The notes under the pieces were generated by a model. The model had not been told where the DNA came from. It saw nothing but the letters and a program-made list of their open reading frames with translations, and made no database searches. Below, piece after piece: positions 7,250-15,604 of a stretch of DNA of 38,294 bases. The first letter of the stretch is position 1. The number at the start of each line of letters is the position of its first letter. Position numbers and translations under genes: made by a program. This DNA is from Caballeronia mineralivorans PML1(12) (GTDB lineage Bacteria > Pseudomonadota > Gammaproteobacteria > Burkholderiales > Burkholderiaceae): assembly GCF_001028175.1 (NCBI RefSeq), contig NZ_AEJF01000053.1, positions 1-38,294 of the forward strand. Reading direction: 5' to 3'.

Positions 7250-7966
7250 ATGAGTTGTGGATTCGGCGAAGTGGCGCGCATTGGGCATTTGTATCCATCG
7301 GGTGGTCTTTGCGACTATGAAGTGCAGATGATGGCGCCCGACGGCGTGCAGTTTCTTACCACGCGGCTGCCGTTTAGCGATACGTCGATCGCATCGGACA
7401 AGGCGCTGATCGACGATCTCGAATCGCACGCCATGCTGCTCGCCGATGCCCGCGTGGACCTGATCGCGCTCAACTGCACCGCGGCGGGCGTTGTTGCCGG
7501 CCCGGAGGAGATCAACCGCCGCGTGCAGGCTGCGACCGGCATCCGGTCGGTCACGACGATTCAAGCGGTCATGGCGGCGTTGGCGGCTGTGAAGGCCACC
7601 CGCATTGCGCTGATGACGCCCTATAGGCGTGAGGTGGTGGAAGCGGAAGTTGCGTTCTTCGAGAAACAGGGTCTGCGTGTCGTTGTGGAAGAAAGCTTGC
7701 CGCAGGACACCCCCTACGATCAGGGGATGCTGCATCCACAACGATGGCTCGAACTGGCGGCCACGCTCAAAGGACCGTTCGATGCGCTCGTGATCAGTTG
7801 CGCGGGAATCCGGCTCGCCGGTGCTATCGAAAAGCTTGAAGCGCTCGTGAACAAGCCCGTGATCGCCAGCAATGCCGCATTGCTCTGGTACTGCCTGAAA
7901 ACGCTGAACATCGCGCAAAAGCCGAAGCACTATGGAAGCCTGCTGGAAGGCGCTTTCGACGCATGA
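7250..7966 (+). CDS. Asp/Glu racemase superfamily enzyme (maleate isomerase / arylmalonate decarboxylase-like)
   Basis: A 238-residue two-domain protein of the Asp/Glu/hydantoin racemase superfamily. Both catalytic cysteine positions are filled: Cys76 in NCTAAG and Cys184 in SCAGIRL. Two cysteines are expected for maleate cis-trans isomerases and racemases; arylmalonate decarboxylases keep only the second. Maleate isomerisation to fumarate would suit an aromatic ring-cleavage route, but that is inference. AGGA is 6 nt before the ATG. It lies about 70 bp after the MFS transporter on the same strand and may be co-transcribed with it. A second member of the superfamily occurs at 21609-22385. Confidence 0.82.
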   Translation: MSCGFGEVARIGHLYPSGGLCDYEVQMMAPDGVQFLTTRLPFSDTSIASDKALIDDLESHAMLLADARVDLIALNCTAAGVVAGPEEINRRVQAATGIRSVTTIQAVMAALAAVKATRIALMTPYRREVVEAEVAFFEKQGLRVVVEESLPQDTPYDQGMLHPQRWLELAATLKGPFDALVISCAGIRLAGAIEKLEALVNKPVIASNAALLWYCLKTLNIAQKPKHYGSLLEGAFDA

Positions 7967-7993
7967 ACCATTGACGTAACCGCATCGCGCAGG

Positions 7994-8009
7994 ACGTCCG
8001 GCCGGACGT
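7994..8009. repeat. Perfect 16-bp palindrome between racemase-like gene and porin
   Basis: ACGTCCGGCCGGACGT reads the same on both strands. It lies 28 bp after the racemase-like stop. It could be part of a termination region with the hairpin at 8077-8094, or a protein-binding site for porin control. Confidence 0.4.
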
Positions 8010-8076
8010 TTAGCTTCTACGCGCGCTTGGCTACGGCCGATTCAATCCAGTTTGGCATCAGACATTCAACCTTGAT

Positions 8077-8104
8077 CCGGCCGGCATCGGCCGGTGTTTA
8101 AATT
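8077..8104 (+). terminator. Possible intrinsic terminator before the porin gene
   Basis: CCGGCCG and CGGCCGG form a 7-bp GC stem around a GCAT loop (8077-8094), followed by a weak T-rich tract (TGTTTAAATTT). It would end transcription from the transporter/racemase genes 34 nt or more before the porin ATG. The T tract is interrupted, so termination may be partial. Confidence 0.4.
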
Positions 8105-8137
8105 TGCTCGATTTTGATATCTTCCATAGGATTAGTA

Positions 8138-9223
8138 ATGCTAAAGAATATTAGTCTCATTGCTGCGACGGCTATTTGTATCGGCTATATCGATCGATGC
8201 GAAGCACAGACCAGTAGCCTCACCATGTACGGCAGTATCGACGAAGGGATTGGCTACGTCAGCAATCAGAATGGCGGCAAGGCGGTTGTCATGGGACCTA
8301 TCGCGGTGCCGGATAAGTTCGGCTTCGTCGGTTCGGAAGATCTTGGCGGCGGTTTGAGCGCCATTTTCAAGCTGGAAAATGGCTACTTCTCGAACAACGG
8401 CCGCTTTGCGATATCGGGTTATCAGTTCAGCCGGATGGCTTATGTGGGTCTAACCAGCCAGCAGTGGGGCACGCTGACGCTCGGCCGGCAGTGGGATCTG
8501 ACAAACGAAGTTTTTACGCCGAACGCGAACGGCGCGGTGCAGTTCAATAACTTCATGTATCACCCGGACAATATCGACAATGCGGCGGTAACGCCGCTCA
8601 GCAATTCGATCAAGTATGCGAGCCCGGGCTATCGCGGCTTCAGCATTCGCACCATGTATTCGTTCAGCGACGCCAACACTGCGCTCGGCCGGTACATCGG
8701 CGCGGCGGTGCTCTATGCGACGGGGCCGCTGCAACTCGGCGCCGTCTATAGCGACACGAACCATCGCACGTATGCTTTCAATACGCAGCTGGGCTACACG
8801 AGTTTCATGGGGCAGAACCTGGCAGGCGGCGCGTCTTTCGTGGCGGACAACACGCGGATCATCGGCGTGGCGGGAACCTACAAGCTCGGCGATCGCTGGC
8901 GCATTCACGGCATGATCGATCAGGCGCATCTGCAGACACGGCAGGATACGGAGACTGCGCTGACCGAAGAACTCGGCGTGGATTACCAGGCGAGCGTCGC
9001 CAACACCGTGAGTTTGGGTGGCTTCCACACCGAGTTTGCGGGCAAGGGATATAGCACCGTGGGCCTTGCAAATTTGTATCAGCTGTCCAAGCGGACACTG
9101 GCTTATGCCGAAGTCACGTTCCAGAAGGCGAATGGCGGTGCGCTGGCAGACTTGCCTTCGCTGTCGCCTTCGTCAAACGATCATCAGCTTTCCTTGCGGA
9201 TCGGCTTGCAGCATTACTTTTGA
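8138..9223 (+). CDS. Gram-negative porin (OmpC-like, Burkholderia type)
   Basis: A 361-residue outer-membrane trimeric porin. A signal peptide of about 23 residues ends at CEA, followed by the classic mature start with SLTMYGSIDEGIGY. The body shows alternating beta strands with the GSEDLGGGLSAIFKLE and RMAYVGL segments found in Burkholderia porins, and the protein ends in Phe (GLQHYF), the outer-membrane assembly signal. AGGA is 7 nt before the ATG at 8138; an upstream TTG was discarded. It probably allows small anionic nutrients to cross the outer membrane, in keeping with the neighbouring inner-membrane aromatic acid transporter. Asp-Arg next to the signal peptidase site is slightly unusual. 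Confidence 0.9.
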   Translation: MLKNISLIAATAICIGYIDRCEAQTSSLTMYGSIDEGIGYVSNQNGGKAVVMGPIAVPDKFGFVGSEDLGGGLSAIFKLENGYFSNNGRFAISGYQFSRMAYVGLTSQQWGTLTLGRQWDLTNEVFTPNANGAVQFNNFMYHPDNIDNAAVTPLSNSIKYASPGYRGFSIRTMYSFSDANTALGRYIGAAVLYATGPLQLGAVYSDTNHRTYAFNTQLGYTSFMGQNLAGGASFVADNTRIIGVAGTYKLGDRWRIHGMIDQAHLQTRQDTETALTEELGVDYQASVANTVSLGGFHTEFAGKGYSTVGLANLYQLSKRTLAYAEVTFQKANGGALADLPSLSPSSNDHQLSLRIGLQHYF

Positions 9224-9292
9224 TTTGCGTGTTCGTGCAGGGCGATGAGGTGCGCATGCAGCGCGTGCGCGCCTTTCAACAAAAGGGAAGAC

Positions 9293-9928
9293 ATGAAGCT
9301 CTTCGAGTACCCGGCGAGTTCGTCGTCGCTTCGCGTGCGCATCGCGCTCAACCTGAAGGGAATCGCTTACGAGTCGTTCAGCGTGGATCTGTCGAAGGAC
9401 GGCGGCGAGCATCGGCAGCCAGCATTTTTGTCGATAAATCCGCAGGCGCTGGTGCCGGTTATCGAGTCCGATGGGCGTCACATTGCGCAGTCGCTCGCGA
9501 TACTGGAATTCCTGGAGGAGTGGTGTCCGTCGCCTGCGCTCATGCCTGGTTCATCGCATGAGCGGGCGCATGTGCGCAGCCTGGCGCTGCACATTGCCTG
9601 CGAGATGCATCCGTTATCGAGCATGAAGACGCGGGCTCGGCTGAGCCGTGAGTTTTCACTTGGCGACATCCAAACCCTGCGATGGGCGCTTCACTACCTC
9701 GAACAAGGCTTCGGCCAATTTGAAGCGGTTCTCGGCAAGGGTCGGCAAACTGGGCTGTTCTGCCACGGCGATCTACCGACCATCGCCGATTGTTTCCTGA
9801 TCCCGCAGGTCTACAACGCGCGGAAGATGGGGCTTGATACGGCGCATTTTCCTCGCATCGATCATATTTATTCTGCTTGCCTCGAGCTGGATGCGTTTCA
9901 ACGCGCCATGACACCGATGACGGGCTGA
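9293..9928 (+). CDS. maiA: Zeta-class glutathione S-transferase, maleylacetoacetate/maleylpyruvate isomerase-like
   Basis: A 211-residue GST. The N-terminal thioredoxin fold opens KLFEYPASSSSLRVRIAL, corresponding to the glutathione-binding SSxxxRVRIAL motif of zeta-class enzymes; the cis-Pro region ALVPV and the QSLAILEFLEE motif follow. The C-terminal helical domain has ACEMHPL, like the ACDIHPL segment of MaiA. Such enzymes use glutathione to convert cis-maleyl to trans-fumaryl compounds after homogentisate or gentisate ring cleavage. The family motif SSC is SSS here, a variation seen in other bacterial members. The ATG at 9293 follows AAGGGA; an upstream frame to 9245 lacks support. No fumarylacetoacetase or ring-cleavage dioxygenase is adjacent. 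Confidence 0.82.
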   Translation: MKLFEYPASSSSLRVRIALNLKGIAYESFSVDLSKDGGEHRQPAFLSINPQALVPVIESDGRHIAQSLAILEFLEEWCPSPALMPGSSHERAHVRSLALHIACEMHPLSSMKTRARLSREFSLGDIQTLRWALHYLEQGFGQFEAVLGKGRQTGLFCHGDLPTIADCFLIPQVYNARKMGLDTAHFPRIDHIYSACLELDAFQRAMTPMTG

Positions 9929-10136
9929 CTGTTGAGACCGCGCGCGAATCTCCGTTTCTTGACCGGCTTACTTTACGGTGTGTGGACACGCACATTCACC
10001 ACCTTCCTCAGTCAGGACAGGTTCGTTTTGCACCGGATTGTGTTCGAAGTGCATCGTGGGCAAACAAGTTTTCGATTCCTCTTGATCTGATGTTCCAGCT
10101 CCAAGAGAGGCGATGCGCGGTTCTTTTCGCGAGCGC

Positions 10137-11093
10137 TTACAGCGATTGTGTCAACGCGGGCAGTACCTCGAACAGGTCGCCGACGAGACCGTAGTCGGCA
10201 ATTCCAAAGATAGGCGCGTCAGCATCTTTATTGACTGCGACGATGACCTTGGAGTCTTTCATGCCGGCCAGATGCTGGATGGCGCCCGAGATGCCGATAG
10301 CGATATAGAGTTCCGGTGCAACGATTTTCCCGGTCTGGCCGACTTGCCAGTCGTTCGGTGCATAGCCCGAATCCACCGCTGCACGAGATGCTCCGACTGA
10401 AGCACCGAGCTTCTCCGCCAAGGGGTCGAGAAGGGCGAAGTTTTCCTTGCTGCCCAGACCACGACCACCTGATACGACGACGCGCGCCGCAGTAAGCTCA
10501 GGCCAGTCACTTGTGGCGACTTCACGGCGGATGAAAGTTGACAGGCCAGAATCAGCGACAGCCGGCGCCGTTTCGATAGCCGCACTCCCACCCTCGGCGC
10601 GGGCTGCATCGAACGCTGTCGTACGAATGGTCGCGACTTTCACCGCGTCGCTCGACTGCACAGTTGCGATAGCGTTCCCAGCATAGATGGGGCGCTGAAA
10701 CGTGTCGTCGGACTCGATAGCAATGACGTCGGAAATCTGGGACGCATCGAGCTTCGCTGCCACGCGCGGAGCTGTGTTCTTGCCGGCAGCCGTGGCGGGG
10801 AAGAAGATATGTGAGTAGCTACTTGCCAGGGCCAGCACCTGCGCCGCGACGTTTTCCGCCAAACCGTCCGCGAATTGGGGCGCATCGACGAGGATGACCT
10901 TGTCCACGCCCTCGACCTTGCTCGCCGCTTCTGCTGCAGCTTGTGCGCCGCTGCCAGCGACGAGGACGTGGACGCCGTTCGAAAGCTGCTTCGCGGCGGC
11001 GATGGTATGAAGCGTCGCGCTCTTGATTTGAGCGTCGCCCCCCAAGGGGGCTTCCTTCGGGGCGTTGTGTTCGGCAATAACAAGCGTCGTCAA
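10137..11093 (-). CDS. etfA: Electron transfer flavoprotein subunit alpha
   Basis: A 318-residue ETF alpha subunit, which holds most of the FAD site and passes electrons to ETF-quinone oxidoreductase. The C-terminal FAD domain shows [50 protein letters not shown] and [12 protein letters not shown], all hallmarks of the family; the opening [11 protein letters not shown] is also typical. The start codon is TTG at 11093, placed directly after the TAA of etfB, with AAGGTG about 7 nt upstream inside etfB; no ATG or GTG fits. The rare TTG may lower translation or make it depend on coupling to etfB. The partner dehydrogenase is probably the DAO-family enzyme encoded upstream. Confidence 0.94.
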   Translation of the reverse strand: MTTLVIAEHNAPKEAPLGGDAQIKSATLHTIAAAKQLSNGVHVLVAGSGAQAAAEAASKVEGVDKVILVDAPQFADGLAENVAAQVLALASSYSHIFFPATAAGKNTAPRVAAKLDASQISDVIAIESDDTFQRPIYAGNAIATVQSSDAVKVATIRTTAFDAARAEGGSAAIETAPAVADSGLSTFIRREVATSDWPELTAARVVVSGGRGLGSKENFALLDPLAEKLGASVGASRAAVDSGYAPNDWQVGQTGKIVAPELYIAIGISGAIQHLAGMKDSKVIVAVNKDADAPIFGIADYGLVGDLFEVLPALTQSL

Positions 11094-11843
11094 TTAAATC
11101 ACCTTTGCTTCGGTTTTCAGTTTCTCAATGAGAGTCGCGACGTCCGGCACCATCACGCCTGCCTTGCGTACTGGAGGTTCAACGACCTTCAGCGTCTTGA
11201 GACGCGGCGACGGGTCGATACCAAAGTCGGAAGGTTTGAACACCTCAATCGGCTTCTTCTTTGCCTTCATGATGTTCGGCAAGGTCACGTAGCGCGGCTC
11301 GTTCAGGCGGAGGTCCGTGGTCACAATCGCCGGCAGACGCAACGAAATGACCTCAAGGCCGCCGTCGACTTCGCGCGTCACCGTTGCGGTGCCATCGTTG
11401 ATTTCGATGTTGCTGGCGAAGGTGGCTTGCGGCCAATCGAGGAGAGCGGCGAGCAATTGACCCGTCTGGCCAGCGTCGTCGTCGATTGCCTGCTTGCCGA
11501 GGATGACCAGTTGAGGTTGCTCTTTTTCAACGACTGCCTTGAGAAGCTTTGCTACGGCAAGTGGTTGCAATTCTGCGTCCGTCTCGACCAGCACCCCGCG
11601 GTCCGCGCCGATAGCCAGCGCAGTACGCAGTGTTTCCTGGCTTTGCGACAGACCGCAAGAGACGGCGATGACCTCAGTCGCTTTGCCAGCTTCCTTCAGA
11701 CGCGTCGCCGCTTCCACGGCGATTTCGTCAAAGGGATTCATGGACATCTTGACGTTGCCGATGTCCACGCCGCTTTCGTCGGCTTTTACCCGGACCTTCA
11801 CGTTGTAGTCCACCACGCGCTTTACTGCGGTAATAACCTTCAT
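11094..11843 (-). CDS. etfB: Electron transfer flavoprotein subunit beta
   Basis: A 249-residue ETF beta subunit, of normal length for the family, which binds AMP and contacts the partner dehydrogenase. The start [20 protein letters not shown], the [17 protein letters not shown] segment and the recognition-loop stretch [32 protein letters not shown] are all canonical. A GAGGAAGATGAG ribosome site precedes the ATG. It is followed with no gap by etfA and preceded at 210 bp by the DAO-family gene on the same strand. As a second ETF copy it is likely dedicated to this pathway rather than to fatty acid oxidation; that is inference from gene order. Confidence 0.95.
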   Translation of the reverse strand: MKVITAVKRVVDYNVKVRVKADESGVDIGNVKMSMNPFDEIAVEAATRLKEAGKATEVIAVSCGLSQSQETLRTALAIGADRGVLVETDAELQPLAVAKLLKAVVEKEQPQLVILGKQAIDDDAGQTGQLLAALLDWPQATFASNIEINDGTATVTREVDGGLEVISLRLPAIVTTDLRLNEPRYVTLPNIMKAKKKPIEVFKPSDFGIDPSPRLKTLKVVEPPVRKAGVMVPDVATLIEKLKTEAKVI

Positions 11844-11965
11844 CTCATCTTCCTCGTCATTTCAGTCGTTTATTCTGATACCGGACGGCTCGATAGTCAC
11901 AAGTACGGACCGTCACGCTCAATCTCGGCCAGACTGATTCGCCATTGACTGTTTCCCGTCGCAAG

Positions 11966-11980
11966 GGTCCTCGGGACCCC
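11966..11980. repeat. Short GC hairpin between the DAO-family gene and etfB
   Basis: GGGTCC and GGACCC form a perfect 6-bp stem around TCG in the 210-bp gap. There is no T tract on either side, so it is not a standard terminator. It may be an mRNA stability or partial-termination element between the oxidoreductase and the ETF genes. Confidence 0.3.
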
Positions 11981-12053
11981 GCCGCCGTTGCGCCAGGGTT
12001 CTATCGGAACCGATGCGATCGGGCGCACATCGATTGCAGACATGGTTTTGACC

Positions 12054-13241
12054 TCAGGACACCGCGCCGAGACCGTATTTGCCGATCAACAGTTCGCCAG
12101 TCGTAAAGCGTTCGATGGAGTACGGCTTGAGCGACACGTCGGTCGGCAGGCCGAGCGCTTCCTGCGCAAGCACTCGTCCGACTGTCGGTGAAAGTTTGAA
12201 GCCGTGACCGGAGAAGCCGTAGCCAACCACCAGGCCTTCAATTCCGGGCAACTTGCCGAGGACAGGGTTCCAGTCCGGCGTCACGTCATAGACGCCCGTC
12301 CACGACGAAGCAATCCCGGCAGTCTCGTATTCGGGGAAGCGCTCGGCGACCTGGGCGCCGACTTCGATGACGTAGTCCATCGGGATGTCGCCTTGCTCCA
12401 CTTCGGTCGTGTTGAGCTTTTCACCCACCACGCCTTCACTGACGAGCATCTGGTTGCCGCCGTAGCTGCGGTAATAGAGCATGCCCGGCGATGCAAGGTC
12501 CTTGAAGACGGGCATCGAGAACGTGTACTTTGCGGCTTCACATTCGAGCGCCAGCACAGCATGGCGCTCGGGCATGACAGGAAGGGACTTGCCGGTCCAG
12601 CCAGCCAGTTCCGGTGTCCAGATGTTCTGGGTGCTGATGACCATCGACGTAGAGAAGTCGCCGATGCTGGTGGAGACGCCGACGACCTCGCCGTTTTCGA
12701 TAAGAATCTTGTTGACCGAAGCGTTCTCGCGGATGGTCACACCGGCACGACGTGCTGCGCGGGCGAAGCCGGTGGCCACAAGGTAGGCGTCAGCAAACCC
12801 GGCCTCGGGCTCGTAGCCAATCAGGGCGGCATCGCCGAACTGTGCGATGGGAAGCAGCTCGCTAGCCTGTTTTGCGTCGAGCAGTTCGAGTGGAATGCCT
12901 TGCTCTTTCTGCTGGTTCAGGGACGCCCGCAGCGGTTCAAGCTTGTCGCCCTCAGCTGCAACAATCATGTAGCCACACTTGACTAGCCCGCACGACGCTT
13001 CGTCGTCGCCCAGATAGGACGCGAAGTTGTTGAAGACGTCCCACGATTTACGCGCCAACTCGACGTTTTCCTTCACCGAGTAATGGGTGCGCAAAATGCC
13101 AGATGATTGCGATGTTGTTCCGGCCCCAATCGTGCCCCGGTCAAGCACGAGTACGTTTTTCGCGCCCAGCTTTGCAAGCTGAAATGCTACCGAACTGCCG
13201 ATAACGCCAGCCCCAATCACAACCACATCATATGTATTCAC
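12054..13241 (-). CDS. DAO-family FAD oxidoreductase, sarcosine/dimethylglycine oxidase-like
   Basis: A 395-residue flavoenzyme. The FAD Rossmann motif VVVIGAGVIGSSVAFQLAK is at the N-terminus, followed by GTTSQSSGILRTHYS, which corresponds to the sarcosine oxidase beta region near the flavin. The C-terminal FAD motif is GLVVGYGFSGHGFKLSPTVG, typical of SoxB and related amine oxidases, with TGVYDVTPDWNPVLG before it. It should oxidise a secondary or tertiary amine (an N-methylated amino acid or similar). The linked etfBA genes argue for a dehydrogenase passing electrons to ETF rather than to oxygen. The start is GTG at 13241, with AAGGA 8-9 nt upstream; the frame continues to 13448 without a ribosome site. 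A TATATT -10-like box lies at 13304-13309. Confidence 0.88.
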   Translation of the reverse strand: MNTYDVVVIGAGVIGSSVAFQLAKLGAKNVLVLDRGTIGAGTTSQSSGILRTHYSVKENVELARKSWDVFNNFASYLGDDEASCGLVKCGYMIVAAEGDKLEPLRASLNQQKEQGIPLELLDAKQASELLPIAQFGDAALIGYEPEAGFADAYLVATGFARAARRAGVTIRENASVNKILIENGEVVGVSTSIGDFSTSMVISTQNIWTPELAGWTGKSLPVMPERHAVLALECEAAKYTFSMPVFKDLASPGMLYYRSYGGNQMLVSEGVVGEKLNTTEVEQGDIPMDYVIEVGAQVAERFPEYETAGIASSWTGVYDVTPDWNPVLGKLPGIEGLVVGYGFSGHGFKLSPTVGRVLAQEALGLPTDVSLKPYSIERFTTGELLIGKYGLGAVS

Positions 13242-13480
13242 TTTCAGCTTCCTTTTGAGCAAGGTGTGAGTGAAGTGTGATGCGGCAAAAACAAGGGACC
13301 GGAAATATAAGCGAATACGATTTTTAGCAGAAGCGCATCTCACGGTGCGGGTCTTCGGGTACGAATCTACGCAACCGATGCGAAGACTCGCCACGCCGGT
13401 TTTCGCTGCTGCCCGGACGTTAAAGGCGACTGTTTGGGCGTGTGACACCCGCGGCCTCGGTCATCGACTTCGTCTCGCAG

Positions 13481-13499
13481 ACAAGAATAGTTTTCTTGT
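13481..13499. promoter_or_regulatory. Perfect 7-bp inverted repeat in the LysR-DAO spacer
   Basis: ACAAGAA-TAGTT-TTCTTGT is a symmetrical 19-bp dyad in the 291-bp spacer, 34 nt after the LysR stop and about 240 nt before the DAO-family start. There is no T run on the minus side, so an operator or mRNA end-stabilising hairpin is as likely as a terminator. Apart from this dyad and the -10-like box at 13304-13309 I see nothing in the spacer. Confidence 0.35.
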
Positions 13500-13532
13500 T
13501 GATGACGAATTGGGCAAGCTAAGCCCGGTTTA

Positions 13533-14543
13533 TCACGCGTAAGCTTGCGCAGGTGCGGCAAGCGTGCGGGCCGTGCTGTAAAAGCCTGCCTCGTGGTCGG
13601 TTTCGTCAATCAGGCAGGGGCCTTGAATGTCCATGCTGCTGGACATTAACGGACATTTTTCGAAGACCGACGCGATCCAGTCAACAAACACGCGAACCTT
13701 GGGCGCCAGATGACGGTTGTGCGGATACACCGCCGCGATAGGCATGGGAAGCGGTTTCCACTGCGGCAGCACCTCGACCAGCTTGCCGGAACGCAAGTGC
13801 GGCAACAGCATGAACTGGGGCGCCTGGACAATCCCGGCGCCCTTTACGCCGCACATCACGTAGGCTTCGGCGTCGTTCACGGCTAGTGCACCCCGCATCT
13901 TGACCGCGGTCGTTGTCCGGTCGACAACAAAATTCATGTCCTTGATACGACCCGTCCTGTTGGAGAAATACTGTACCGCCAGGTGTTGCCGCAGGTCGTC
14001 CAGATTCGTCGGCTCGCCATGGCGTTCGATATAAGCGGGGCTTGCGGCAGTCAGCGTCTGAAGCTCACCCAGGCGTCGTGCGACCAGACTCGAATCCTCC
14101 AGCTCGCCGACGCGAATCGCACAATCCACCCCATCCTGCACCAGGTCCACGGGCTTGTCTCCGAAGCCGACCATGAGGTCGATGTCAGGGTAGCGCTCGC
14201 GGAATTCGAGCAGCCGGGGCATCACGATCAACCTGCCGATAGACCCCGGCATGTCGATGCGAAGCTTGCCTCGCGGACCCTTTCCAGTATTTGAAAGGGA
14301 GTCCTCAGTTTCGTCTATCTCCGCAAGGATGCGCAGACAGCGTTCGTAATATTGCGCACCTTCCGGAGTCAGGTTCAACCGTCTTGTCGTGCGTTGCAGG
14401 AGGCGTACACGCAGGTGTGCCTCCAGGTTCTTGATGATCGTGGTGGTGGAGGCGTGCGGCAAGCCCAGCGCATCTGCCGCACGGGAAAAACTGTTCATCT
14501 CCACGATCTTCGTGAATACCTGCATTGCCTGTAGCCGGTCCAT
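13533..14543 (-). CDS. ceoR: LysR-family regulator of the RND efflux operon (CeoR/BpeT-like)
   Basis: A 336-residue LysR regulator: winged helix-turn-helix at residues 1-60 (helix-turn-helix about 18-40, SFSRAADALGLPHASTTTIIKNLE), then the RTTRRLNLTPEG hinge region and a two-lobed substrate-binding domain. The PHASTT recognition helix is typical of the CrgA/BpeT-like branch. AAGGTGAGG precedes the ATG at 14543. It is divergent from llpE with a 194-bp spacer, the arrangement of ceoR-llpE-ceoAB-opcM and bpeT-llpE-bpeEF-oprC, so it most likely activates the pump operon in response to an aromatic or other inducer. Control of the DAO-family gene downstream of it cannot be excluded. The C-terminal 30 residues extend past the usual LysR end. 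Confidence 0.85.
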   Translation of the reverse strand: MDRLQAMQVFTKIVEMNSFSRAADALGLPHASTTTIIKNLEAHLRVRLLQRTTRRLNLTPEGAQYYERCLRILAEIDETEDSLSNTGKGPRGKLRIDMPGSIGRLIVMPRLLEFRERYPDIDLMVGFGDKPVDLVQDGVDCAIRVGELEDSSLVARRLGELQTLTAASPAYIERHGEPTNLDDLRQHLAVQYFSNRTGRIKDMNFVVDRTTTAVKMRGALAVNDAEAYVMCGVKGAGIVQAPQFMLLPHLRSGKLVEVLPQWKPLPMPIAAVYPHNRHLAPKVRVFVDWIASVFEKCPLMSSSMDIQGPCLIDETDHEAGFYSTARTLAAPAQAYA

Positions 14544-14737
14544 GTTGCCTCACCTTCAGCGCTTCGCCGCACACGCGACAGCACGCTGTTCAAGTAGAAA
14601 TGGGCAGGTCCGATCGCGATTGTTCCGAGCGAGCGAATTGTGTTCTGGATTATAACCATTTATCAGAATTGCGCTGAAGTCCACAATGCCACGCATCGTA
14701 ACTTTGGCGGAATGGCGCAAAACGCGTCACACGAAAC
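14544..14737. promoter_or_regulatory. Divergent promoter region of LysR and efflux operon
   Basis: This 194-bp spacer holds a TATAAC -10-like box at 14651-14656 facing llpE, without a good -35, as is common for LysR-activated promoters. GCGATTGTTC near 14615 and GCGAATTGTGTTC near 14633 form an imperfect direct repeat. No strict palindrome was found. The region is the expected binding site of the LysR protein. Confidence 0.4.
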
Positions 14738-15553
14738 ATGCAATCGACGAGCGATCCGACGCTTAGCATCGAAGACGTATCGATCACGGGTCACGCGCAA
14801 CTCATCAAGGTGCGCAGCTATCTCCCGGCTTCGAAAGGCGCGCTCTTGCCGATCGTTATTTATTTCCATGGCGGGGGTTTTGTCCGCGGCTCGCCGGACG
14901 ACGCGGAGATTGCCGCAGCGACGATCGCCCGGCATACGCAAGCCTGGGTGGTGTCGGTGGGTTACTCGCTGTCTCCCCGGTTTCCATTTCCTGCCGCACT
15001 CGAAGATGGCTACCGCGCCACGCAATGGGCGGTGGCCAATGCGCGCGCGCAAGGTGCGGATGCACGGCGCATGGGCGTGGCCGGTCACGATGCCGGCGGC
15101 AATCTCTCGACCTGTCTTGCCGCGGTTGCGCGAGATCGCGGCGAGTTCGCCTTTGCGGCGCAGGCGCTGCTCGCGCCTTTGCTTGATCCCAGCATGACGC
15201 GGATGGCCAAGGAGGACGAGATTGTCGATCCGGATCTCGGAGTGAGCGAATGCGCGCAATGTTATCGAGCCTATTTGCCCAATGCATCGCAGTGGCTGCA
15301 TCCATACGCGGCCCCGATTGAGTCGCGCCGGCTGGCTGGTTTGCCGCCGGCACTGATCGCCAGTGCGCAGCAGGATCTGCTGCACGTCGAGGCCGAAAAG
15401 TACGCGGGCGAACTGATTGCCGCAGGGGTGCCCACCGAAGTCACACGGCATCGCAACGCTTCTCACCATGAGCTGGGGAGGCATCCGGCGGCGCTAGCCG
15501 ATGTCGTGGCGTTCTTCCAGAAACGGCTAGCTGTCAAAGCACACAGACGCTAA
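14738..15553 (+). CDS. llpE: LlpE-like alpha/beta-hydrolase of the RND operon, with Asp at the nucleophile position
   Basis: A 271-residue alpha/beta-hydrolase of the hormone-sensitive lipase family. The oxyanion-hole motif HGGG is at residues 44-47. The nucleophile elbow, normally GDSAGGN, reads GHDAGGN at 116-122, so Asp118 replaces the catalytic Ser. The likely acid Asp213 and base His243/His244 remain. It may therefore lack normal esterase activity or use a different chemistry. It is the first gene of the rightward efflux operon, as in ceo and bpeEF clusters where a lipase-like llpE precedes the membrane fusion gene. Its role in efflux is not established. The ribosome site before the ATG is weak. 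Confidence 0.85.
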   Translation: MQSTSDPTLSIEDVSITGHAQLIKVRSYLPASKGALLPIVIYFHGGGFVRGSPDDAEIAAATIARHTQAWVVSVGYSLSPRFPFPAALEDGYRATQWAVANARAQGADARRMGVAGHDAGGNLSTCLAAVARDRGEFAFAAQALLAPLLDPSMTRMAKEDEIVDPDLGVSECAQCYRAYLPNASQWLHPYAAPIESRRLAGLPPALIASAQQDLLHVEAEKYAGELIAAGVPTEVTRHRNASHHELGRHPAALADVVAFFQKRLAVKAHRR

Positions 15554-15604
15554 GCCCTCGTAGCAATTCATAAAAATTGATAGCGATTTAATCGGAGCAA
15601 AAAA

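Noticed and set aside
10875..11948. 357-codon plus-strand frame over etfB and etfA
   Set aside because: It is antisense to two unmistakable ETF genes.
13242..13448. N-terminal extension of the DAO-family enzyme to an ATG at 13448
   Set aside because: The extension shows no family similarity, and the GTG at 13241 has a good ribosome site right before the FAD motif.
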